Source of the DNA: Spisula solida
Taxonomy: Eukaryota > Mollusca > Bivalvia > Venerida > Mactridae
Assembly: GCA_947247005.1 (NCBI GenBank)
Contig: OX365944.1
Location: 5,282,501-5,346,500 of the forward strand
Reading direction: 5' to 3'
DNA length: 64,000 nucleotides
Each line of letters begins with the position of its first letter. Position 1 is the stretch's first letter. The notes under the pieces were generated by a model that was given only the letters and a program-made list of their open reading frames with translations, was not told the DNA's origin and did no database searches. Of this stretch, positions 46,951 to 59,051 are shown one piece after another. The position numbers and the translations under genes are program-made.

Positions 46951-49900
46951 CTGAAATAAACAATTGGAACAAAACTTTGATTTGATATCACATTGTTTGT
47001 ATATGATGTTTTTGCCCTAGACAATGTGGAAAGAACTGTGCGACAAGATGTCAGCTAAAGATATGTATAATGTCCCTTTGACGAGAGATGTTTGAAACAC
47101 ATCTCATAACAATCTATATCATTGTTCATCTGATAGTGTCAATGAATAGAGGATACTACTTGCGTGACTTATATCGAAATGATTACTTAGTGAGTGTAAT
47201 AAAATGATAAAATGCGAGGCTCTGATGATGCATTTTTCATGGGTTTTTTTCAACGAGTTTAATGAATTCAATGTGGAAAGTTCCGCTAAGGAGCAGGATT
47301 TATAAGTTGTGCAAGTTTCAAAACCTGTTTCCCCATACTTAAGCATTTGTAATTTAATATACCCATTCTGTAAATTGTTTTTTGAATAAACACTGTTTAA
47401 ACTTAAGTTCCACTGCCATAAGCAAGGCAATTTTACTAAGACATTTACTTCATTGGCGTCACGTTATACCATTGTATTATCAGTTCTACCGTTAGTTCTT
47501 GACTAACAGGTCAAACTTGAATAACATGCATAGCAATAGTAGAATCTAGTTCTACTACAAACTTCCAACGAATGTATTCTGCGTATAGACCATTTAACAT
47601 ATTAAGGTGGAATAAACGCTTGATCACTTTTCAATGACGTCGTATGGATTGACCATAAAAAATATCAAAAATGTCGAAAATCACACAAAATACGTCCCGC
47701 CAGGTTGCGCTATTTATCGCATGGAACGTGAACTTTCTTCCTAAAAACACAAAAAGACAAGACTTGATTCTATATGTATGCAAATTATCATCAAAATCAT
47801 TTTTATCGAAAAGAGTATATTCCACCTTAATGCAGAAGCAACATCATGGTGATATTTTCGGATAACCGGACCCGGAATATCAACCAATACTTACACACAC
47901 TCAGCACTCAAATATTAAAATTCATTCTTTTGAGGTTCATGGCGACATTGTCTTGAGAACAAGAGGTAGAACTAATGTTAAATAGTCACTAAATATTATT
48001 TTTTTATCTTATTTCACAATGTTGTTTAGTGTATTTGTAAGTTAAAAATGTTATATATCTGAGTGCTGAATATGGCACACAGATTTAAAAATTAACTTTA
48101 ATGATGTCTGACATTTGAAATATGCGTAACAACACCTCCTTAATGTGTTCCATCTAACGTATAATAACGTCTATATCGCAGACTTAGAATAAGAAGGTCG
48201 TAAGACCTTATACAACTTTGTCGAAATCTGCACCACAATGCGCTTCTTATGAGCCTAAATCGGAAGTGATCATGTTGACCAAACTGAGTTGAAAAACCTT
48301 GTTTTTCCATACGTTAAGAGTAGTTTTCAGACAGTTTTTTTTCTTGTTTTCTTAAGATATTGATTTTGTACTTACGACCTTCTAATTCTAAGCAAGTGAT
48401 ATATTAAGTGAGTTGAAAAGGTTCCGTGTTGATTCACATAGAGATTAATTGATGAGTCTGCAGCTATACTAGCAAGGGTATTTCTCAGAGTTCTCCCGTT
48501 CAATGCATGGATGACCTCCCTTGGTCCTAGAATACTCAAGCGGTTATGCAATCAAAACAGAGAATCTAGGTCAACGGTATCGTATAGTTCAATTTTGAAC
48601 CCTGAGCCATGACCTTTCTGACTAGTCCATTTTGGCGGGTAGACTATGATTTATTACGTTCGGGTCATTATTCAATGATATTGTTCTTACAGATATCTGT
48701 TTGTTACCGAATAACAGTTTAGTGCAGTCGGCAACGTTCAGAATTGCTAACCCGAAAGTATGTGATTCAAATCCCCAATCCGCTTTTTTAAAACGTTATT
48801 TCATGTTATTTAAAGAGATCATAAGTTATTTAAAAAGGTTATTTTTATTTTTGTTTAATTGATCCATAAGTAGGTGTCGATTCAATTTTTTCCATTCTTA
48901 CTTATTTCGATCGTTTGTGTATTTCGAGCTTACTGGTTGATTAGCCGTCATAACGTTCGACCTACAATATACATGTAACAAATATGATTTGTCACATATA
49001 CTAGTATTACACGGATTTTTCAAGTTATGTACATTTAAAAACAAAAAATGAAAAAGAAAATTTGGTGGGATTCGAACCCTGGTCTGAAAAAAGGTTATTT
49101 TTCAATGTATCTAGCGCTTTACCGTCACGACCATTCCGACAAACGAAATAATAGGCCTTAATTGTAATACTTACCTTACTACCTAAGCCTATACCGACCT
49201 TTATGGAAGAATGGTTGAAACCTTAAGAGCAGTCACGGCTCAATGCTCGAAATTGAACTATACTGTGCATTTAGAATATTTGGAGAGTGACGTTGCCGTT
49301 TATGTGTACACAAAATATGACAACCATTGTCTGAATATGGGTTAAGCGAACAGTGTAGTTTAGTCGAGCATTGCAATTATAGATGTCTGTATAAGCCTTT
49401 ATAATTGGTTTTACACCATAATAGTGGACTCGTCCACTGCGTCACTGTATTTTACCCTAACTGGACAGAATATAATTGTACAATGTATATAGTTTATCAG
49501 GTATGTCACTTGTATACAAACATGTTATATTAAAACAAAGCATTTTTATAAAAAATAATAAACGGATATAAGGCACTGAATATAAATACTTAGGCACCAA
49601 GCCATATACTGATACGTGTTTGTACATACTTTATCTATACATTAATCAGAAAAATTGCAATGTTTATATGAACACAATATTATATAAACTGACTAAACAA
49701 GTTATATATCTATTGTCTATCATACCTGGTTTCACCATTCTCGCCATATCTCGTAGTGCATCAGGAGGCATGTGACCGGACTCAGCAAATACACCAACTG
49801 CCGTCACAATATCATAAGAACCTGAATAAATAATATAATATAGAAAGTATGTAATACAATATGGAATACCATATGGATGATGGAAGACCAATCGAACGCA

Positions 49901-52900
49901 AAGTTACCAATTCAATCAAACGCCAAGTAGTCGGCTGGCTCCAACAGTCTCCAATGTCCATTTTTCAAAAATGAGATTTTTGCATTTTCTATCTCATTTT
50001 ACATTACTTAATGTCCTGTGAAAATATTACGTCATAATTGCAAGTGCAATGTGCTTTGGGCAGTGATGTTTTGCTCAAAGTCCAGTATTTGAACCACTTG
50101 GTAGCGTGCATGTTGCTGAATTAAGTTGACCAATTGCCGTCCTTTATTTTGTCACGTGATTAACTAAAATGTTTATTGTTAAGTTGCTCATTGTCCTCTA
50201 CCAGTGGATCTTATATGAGCCAATGTCCAGATCAACCAATGGAACCACGGTATGTCGGTAATATTGTGTGAAAACTCCTAGTATGCAACAAGAAAATGCA
50301 AAAGTTGCTCAATGTCAAAATTCGGGATAACCATTTTTTTTTCAAAATAAACGCATTTACGTCAATGTAAAGGCGGAATAATAAATGCAATGGGGAGAAT
50401 GAAGCCACTGTACTACATCTACGTTTTTAAAATCGGTTTACAAAACGATATTTGACAAAGTCAAATGCTCAACCCTCATTTTCTCCAAAACATCATTTTG
50501 ATCACTATTAGAGTCAGCCGACGAATTAGCGATTTCAATCAAACGATAATCTATCGAGGGACCTGTCAATCCATAGTCAAGAGCATTATCCACTAGACCG
50601 CCTTACCAACCCGTTACGCATTAAAGTGAATAATTTCTTCTTTTTTCTGTGTAAATACTGTCGAATATGGAAGCCCTGGAGGGCACTTTTGACTTATGAC
50701 TAATGACTTATGACTTGTGACTTGCGTAGGCCCCAGGGTGCACTTTTGACTTGTAACTTATAACTTGTGACTTGTGACTTAGGAGTTGTGACCAAACAAC
50801 CTATAAATATATTTGCATGCTTTATTTTTCCCTTACGCCCAATAATAACGTGGATAAAAACAGATGATACGTGAATCGGATTTTAATATATATAGCAAGA
50901 CAGGTAAGTCAGTTTTAGTTGTTTGATTAAATAACAATTGTTCACGGAATTACACTCATTAGTTAGGTTTAAAATTCTTCTTTATCGATATGTTATTGCA
51001 AACAAAGTTAGCGTTGACGTTGCTATAATATATTTCCAACTTTAGATTATAATTTTAGCGTCACAATCGTGACGAATATTTAGGTTAAGAGGAGTGAATA
51101 GAATGACCAGTGTAATTAAAATGTTTGTTTGTTTTTGCAGGTGGAGATAAATGAAATAACTGTCGTGGAATCCTGAAAATATCTCTTGTGGAATATTGCA
51201 TAAAAGGCTGTGAACAACTCTCTTACTGTAATGGACAGAACTGCATATACTTACAATAATCCCACACAAGTTGAGCACAATATTATTGTCTCGTTATGAA
51301 CCTTCATATACTCAAATAGAAGTTATGGTTGATATAGTCGAGAGAGAAATACAAACCGATCTGGACTGACTGGCACACAATAAGAATGTTTATGATATAG
51401 GATATCTAAGACCCTGTACCATGATATAGTACAACACCAAAACCTTGATGGTATACATGTACTCCAATTGATTTGGGGATGTTGGAAAGGCGTGTGTTTA
51501 ATTCAGAAGTTCACCAATTTACAGCATATTCCATGATTTAAAATATTTGTATAACTAATTATGGCATGTTGTTAGTCGGTATTGTTATGCTGAGCCACTT
51601 GAGTATAATTTCATGTGTATGTTCCTCTATTAATTTTGACATGCATGTCTAATGCTTCATTTAATCGTAAAGTAAAGCATGGTTATAACGTCTGTTTTAT
51701 TTCTGCATTTCAATTAAGATTTTGATTTGTGACTTATGACTTATGACTTATGACTTGTAACTTGTGACTTGTTACTTGTGACTTGTGACTTGTGACTTGT
51801 GACTTGTAACTTGTGACTTGTAACTTGTGACTTGTGACTTGTGACTTGTAACTTGTGACTTGTGACTTGTAACTTGTGACTTGTGACTTGTAACTTATGA
51901 CTTGTGACTTGTGACTTGAGACTTATGACGTGTAAAATGTGACATACACACTACCTTTGATAAAATTATAGACAGCAAAATGTATCATTATAAGTGTTAT
52001 TATTATAAATGTTGTAATTTAATATGAGTTTGTTATCCTTCGTTTGTTATCAGTATCCATTAAAGCCAAAATCTTGGAATGATATTTAATCATGTAATTG
52101 ACAGTGTTTTTGGTCTTTGCTTTATATTGTATACAAAGTTAACTGAAATGCAGTATTATGTTGTAAAAGATGAACGGTAGACAAAAACACATTTGCAAAT
52201 GACAACTTTGAGTCTGTTGCATTACAAAGTTTATTCAAAATAAATTCCACATAAATCAATATAAGATTGTTTAGGTCACATGTATTTCAAAACATGACAA
52301 AATGGCGTATTATTTCTAAACATGTCTGACCGACATTACATCTATGAAATTAAACTTATGCGAATAATATAAAGCCATATTGAAAAGCTTAGTTCGTAGG
52401 CGCCATAAATGTTAATGTATTGATATCCACAACTTGGAATTGTCCGCAAAACCTTATAATGTTCTACTTCTAAATTATGGTACACACATGTAACACAATC
52501 ACATTCAAAATCTATTCTAGCCCATAGTGTCACACAATTGCCAAGTTTACATTTGAGCCGGTTGCTTTGCTGGGTTTTAAGACATACAGGTAATTATGTT
52601 TGCACCGCCACATCATTTGTCGAACCAAACGCACCGAACACACACACATAACACGGACATTCCATTTTCTTCACCTGGAAAAATGTAGATGAACATATAA
52701 TTATTAATACATGTACATCAACAAAACTTAAAGTCTAATTCATTGTACCATGTATGATCCGAACTATCCATCACAAATAATAACGAAAAGGAAGCAAACC
52801 ATAATACTTATGTATGCACATGTACTCGTATAAGACACAGCTATGCCAGGGGAAATTATGCTATTACATGAAGGGTATTCTAGTTAATTGTGTTAACAAT

Positions 52901-55900
52901 TCAGAATAACGGGTCGGGGCCTTCAACAATGATGATTTCAATCAAACAAAACTAATACCGACTTACCTGACTCACTATAGACTATTATCAGGTAATTCCG
53001 ATTTAGACATCATCCTTTACCATCCACGCTGTCCAAAGAAGTGCGCGCAGATTTATTTATAAAATGTAAGTCACAAGTCGTAAGTCTCAAGTCATTAGTC
53101 ACAAGTTCTAAGTCACAAGTCATAAGTTACAAGTCACAACACCTAAGTCAAAAGTGCCCTCCAGGGCTTCCATAGTCGAATATAGTAATACGGATCGAAG
53201 CGCTTAATAAATAGAATACTAGTAGATTTCAATAAGGTTGTAGTCATGGAAACTACATACCTGTTTTGATGCTACTTGTCTGCTCGGAATTGACGCACTC
53301 CATGTAATAATTTCTATATCGATTTAGTTTCTTTGCTATGTTCATCATATGTTCATTTGGATCCAAAGCATCGATGTGAACGAACCCAAGTTCGCGCAAC
53401 TGTAAGAAAGAATAAAATAATGAAACTACTGTAGTGTCGTATACTAACAAAAAGTTCTTCCTACAAAGCCCCATTATCTCTCCCAAAACTTTTTTTTCGA
53501 TCATCCAGTAAATACAAGGAATTATTATGTTTTTCGCAAATCACCAAGAATTGACGACAGAATTTTAACTATATCTGTCGAAATAGGATGCTGAAAGTCA
53601 CGTCTAAGTAAAATATGGAAGACAAAATACTAGTTTTTTCAAAGGTTGCTTCCCTTAGATTATACATCGTGCCATTATTATTTACAATTCAAACCGATAA
53701 TCATTATTTTTTTTAGGAAAGCACCAAACTTCAAGTTGGTATATACAATGGAGAAAAATATCTGAACATTTTTCACGAGACCATTTTAAAAGATGTTTAT
53801 AAAACTACAACATGGCCTTCAATAAATGTCTTTAATTGTTCACGTAGTAAACAAAACTAATTTATCAAAACGTCATAGCGTACACAATAAAATGAAGTAT
53901 AAGATACCATTATTTTGTAAAAACCAAATATAAATGAAATAAAATTTGTTGCCATGGAAACGTACAACAAATGTCAAAAATGATACTTTTAATTATTTTC
54001 TGTAAAAAATGTCATTTCTTTAAAAGAAATGTATGTACCGTATTTAATGCTAACTGATGAGATATGAAGTTCTATCAGTAAAATAAAACCTATATCAGTC
54101 ACTGGTTATCTCCGCCCCCGCACAGGGACTACTTTAATTTTACCCAAAACTCAACACTAAACTGTCCGTAACTGTTTTATTACTGAACGGAAACATGTCA
54201 TGTGGGGGTTCATATTCTTAGTTAGACCATTTCCTACAAGTTGGTGTATGATTTGAAAATTCACAAAACATATTCTCCATAATTCACCAATATGGCAGAT
54301 TTTGCATTGAAAAATATGAATGGAATAACATTCATACGCCGCCTAACCACAGTGGTAATTTGGCATAAAATCACCAAAGACGCAAAATATCATAATATAA
54401 TATTATTATTGAGATCAATCAACAAGAAAGCTCAGTAAGAAGTAAAAGTAATAAGGTGAACTTTTATCCAAATGAACAGTCCATATGTATATGTCAGAGT
54501 CATTTAGTGTGTCAGCATTTATAAGAAAGCAGAAACCCTATTACAACAAATCAGCAGCAAAAATATAATATGTTCGCAAGAAAGCACTGACATTTTATCT
54601 CATAGGGCATGGGGCCTAGATATAGCTTGGACATGTGCCCCACAGTGAACCTGGTTGCCATACATGATGAACATAAGTGCACGCAGAACCATTATCGACT
54701 ATGAGGCACCTGAGATGTCATTTTGGGTCAGCATGTAAATCTATTTCTATGAACACACTGAAATCCACTGCTCACTTTATACAAATATACTGAAACACGT
54801 GATTGAAAACAAGGAGGGTCATTCTCGGTATTGGACTAAAATTAATAATCACAATATGATGCTGGTATTTGAACTGTGTTTATCCCTTAATGTTTTGTCA
54901 TATTGACAATATGTTATTTATAAAACAGATAAAGTAACGAATGTTTATCCTTGGTCCTCGTTTTTGTTTGGGACACCCTGTAAGTACTGCCTAGTTAGGA
55001 TAGTAATAGAGTGACACAGCGGTGGAGTCCACTATAGCAGTGTAAACCCAATTATAAAGGCTTATCCAGACATCTATAATTTTCAATGTATTAAGTAAAA
55101 TGCTATATTCGCTTTACCTTCTGGAAATGATTGAAATAGTTTGTGTACACATAAAATACAACGTCACTCTCATATTGTCTGAACTGTATACTACTGTTTC
55201 TCATAACATCAGAATTGCTTATTAGCAATTTGTATTCTTGATTTTCATATTTGATAACTTGTTTTGCTGTTTTGCTGAAAGCGATATGAAGGAAAGTAGT
55301 AAAAGTATATACCGCCAAGCCAGCTAGGCCAGTACCAGCGCCGACATCCAGAATCTGAACACTACTACGTGTCTCTGATGGATAGAACATAGCCGCTGTC
55401 TTAGCTAGAACCATATGACTCGATACATTTGTGGCCAATAATAACTGCAAAAGAGGGATTAAATGTATGTTATAACTATGAATAGTTATTGTGACAATAT
55501 CTAAGGCCCAACTAGAGGCGAATTGGTTGGAAACACAGAGGTGCTATACACCGGACACGTTAAAGAACCAAGTAGGATATTCGAAAAGAGCTAGTGCAGC
55601 GCGCCCGGAGTCCTTACAAGTCGCCAATAACTTTCTGTATCTTCCCACTAAGCCGGAGGTCATTGGCCAATAAATAGGCAGGGATAAAACCGAATGACCA
55701 TGCATTACGACTGTGACAGTCGAACGCCAAAAATATCTAAGGCCGTGTCAACCAGACCGCAGACAAAATGTAAGACTGTCGCAAAGTGTATGTAACCTAG
55801 GAGTACACTACACCAGGGTACTGTTTTATAAATCATTTACTGAAATCTTAACTTACGATTAAATTTAAATTATATATTATACTTAAACAACTTAAAATTT

Positions 55901-58900
55901 GATAAATAGAGCTGCAATACTAATTCATAGTTTGCACGACTTTTAAGACCAATCAACAGGCTTGATTTCCGTCGTCAAATCCCCGAAGAACGTTCTATTT
56001 TTCAAAAGTATGCGTCTTCACCAAGAAGTAATTTGTAGTCACTGCGCGTGCTAAGGTTTATGGTATTGAAGAAAACATTCAATAAACTCTAACATATACA
56101 AAGATTCAGTAAATGAACTCCTACAAACAAGGTCTGTCCCCAATTCGTAGTTGTTAAAGAGTTATAAAGATTTTAAATTTGAACGTAAGTTTACGACAAT
56201 CGTAAGTGCTTTGACAAAACAGTACCCAGCTGTCAAACAAGAGCAACGCCATCGAGTGCTGGACGCTTGACTTTCTCGTACTTGATAGTAACCTTGCTCA
56301 TCTGTGAGTCAAAATTCTAAGAGTAACAAGGGCAGATAACTAAAAAATGTAGGCCTTGTCTGTATTAACTCCCCTTGTGATAGTATATAAGTATGTTGAG
56401 TTTCAAGTGGATACCTTTCATAGTCTTTGAGTAATTGACATTTTTATGTAAAGATTTAAAATCAGAAAAGAGGAATAACTCTTATAAAATGCTGGATATA
56501 TTTGTTTCCTCTAGTCAGTAGACGAAGGTCATCACATTCCACAAGTGTACTGACTTTCAAGTTGAAAGCTTTAATAGTGTTCAAGAAATTCAGTTTATGT
56601 GTAAAATTTGCCACTATTTCAATGTACTAAGTCAAAACAAGGGCAGATAACTCAATAAATATTGGTCACAGAGTTATCAGCCTTGTCAGTATGGAATCCA
56701 CTTGTGATGGTGAATAACTATGATAAGTTTCAAGTTGATACTTTTGATAGTCTTTGAGTAATTGACAGAGAAAATGACTCTGGCAATAAACTTAATCAAC
56801 GCACACGCACACGATCCCGTCACGACAATAGCTCGATTTTTTTCTTCGAAAAGTCGAGCTAAAAAGTACTTTAATAAGTTTAATCTGAAATAATAGCATT
56901 TGATTCACTTGAACCATTTGACAAAAAGCTTCTATAAACAATGCGACAGAGCGATCTTTGTACCGAACATATAGCAATGCATGAATTAGGTGAACTAGAC
57001 GTTTGTGATTGGTAACAAGAGCTGTCCACAAATAGCGCGCTCCACTATTCGCAGTGCCATGCTAGGATAGTATGATTATTTTATATTCAAAACAAAATGC
57101 TTCCTAGCAGCAGCATTATCCTTTGCTGTGTAGAGGTTGGGGCTTCTAAGTCGAAAAAGGCAGGTAATTAGGACAAAACTACAGGTCATAGTTACCTTTT
57201 CTTTTGTAGGTCTTGGGTTCATGATGGTGAACAAATAAGCAAAGTATCAAATGAATATTACAATGCACTTTGACGTTATAAGAGGTTAAAAAACGTGTAC
57301 CTTAACTTTAATATTTGCATTTCTACGTCCGAAAGGGGGGCATGATTTAAACAAAATGCTTGGTAGAGTTGCCTACCCCGGTGTAGAAGTTGGTGGCATG
57401 ATGGTGAACAAGTATGCAAATTATCAAAGCAATATGTCAATGTACTTTGAAGATATTAGAGGTTAAACAAGACTGCGTTCAATAAACGCTTATGTCCTCG
57501 TGGAAGCCTTGTCCATAAAAAGTCAATCAGGGGCCATAATTCTGTTAAAGTGTTGGATAGTGTTACATGGCTTTGATAATGTTAGGGGCTTATGATGGTA
57601 AACAAGTATGTCAAGTTTAAAGGCAACGCCTTGATGGACATAATGTAAGACGAAACGGTCAATTTGGGTTAACCAAGAATTGGACGCTTGATAAGTCTAA
57701 GTCCAAAATTAGGTCAATGTGAAGGTAAAAATAAGGTTAGGGGATACAGGTGTGTGTGTTCATATACAACATCCATGCAAGTATGAAAGCTTTGTAGCAA
57801 GGCATATTAATGCTAGAAGAAACGGTCAATTTGGGTTAACCAAGAATTTGACCCTTCAATAAGTCTAAGTCCAAAATTAGGTCAAGGTGAAAGTCAAAAC
57901 GGGTTCAGATGATACAGGCGTGTGGATAGTTTTTATATACAACATCCATGCAAGTATGAACGTTTTGTATCAAGCCATAATGATGCTAGAAGAAACGGTC
58001 AATTTGGGTTAACCAGGGCGGACGGACGGACAGGTGAATCACTATAATGCCTCCCGATCTATCGATTCGGGGGCATATAAACGTATACCTAAACTTTAAC
58101 ATTAACATTTTTAAGTACAAAAGGGGGCATTATTTCAAACAATATTTGATAGAGTTACATAGACCTGTGTAGGGGTTGTGGTCATGATGTCAACAAGTAC
58201 GCAAAGTATCAAAGCAATATGACAATAAACTTCGAAGATCTTAAGAGTTTAAAAAACTTGTACCTAAACTTTAACATTTGCATTGCCAAATCCAAAAAGG
58301 GGACATTAGTTCAACAAAATGCCTGATAGAGTTACCTACTACGGCATATAGGTTGTGGTCATGATGACGAACAAGTATGCAAACTATCAAAGCAGTACGC
58401 CAAAGGACTTTGAAAATACAATAGGTTAAAGGGACTGCCTCACATATTGGTGTATTGTAAAAATAAAATAAAAATGTCAAATATTCGCGAAATGTTGGCA
58501 TAGTTGCCTGTATATCCCATAAACAACCACACTGACACCTAAAATAACTTGAGAAACTTCGGCATTTTGTAGTTATTTAGTATTTTTAGATCAAAAATTC
58601 TATATGGTATTAATACCCTATAGAATTAATACTACTTTTACTTAAATTGCCTGAAATGTGTTCGCATTGGATGAAAATGAATCGAAAAACGAACCAAATA
58701 CCTCACTGATGTTTACGCTGTAGTTTGTTGATGTTACAGTTTGATCACGTGTGAATTACATAATTCACAAAGCATGTTGGAAGGAAACTTAGCGCCTTTT
58801 CAAGAAAAAAATACTCAGTGGCCGATATCGAGAGTGGTTAAAATTGCTTATTTGCACCAAATCTTACATAAAGCAATCGTCAGTGGCTTTCTATTACACC

Positions 58901-59011
58901 AATACTTGGTTAGGTTGGAAAATCACGATATACCAAAAATTAAGCCCAATCTGTGAGGCAGCACCTTTAAAAAACATTTTACTAAAACGTTTACATAATA
59001 TTATAAGCATT

Positions 59012-59051
<40 letters not shown>

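Noticed and set aside
51724..51945. Telomeric repeat
   Set aside because: A 7-bp period recalls telomere-type repeats, but RACTTGT is not a known animal telomere unit and the array lies inside a TIR element.
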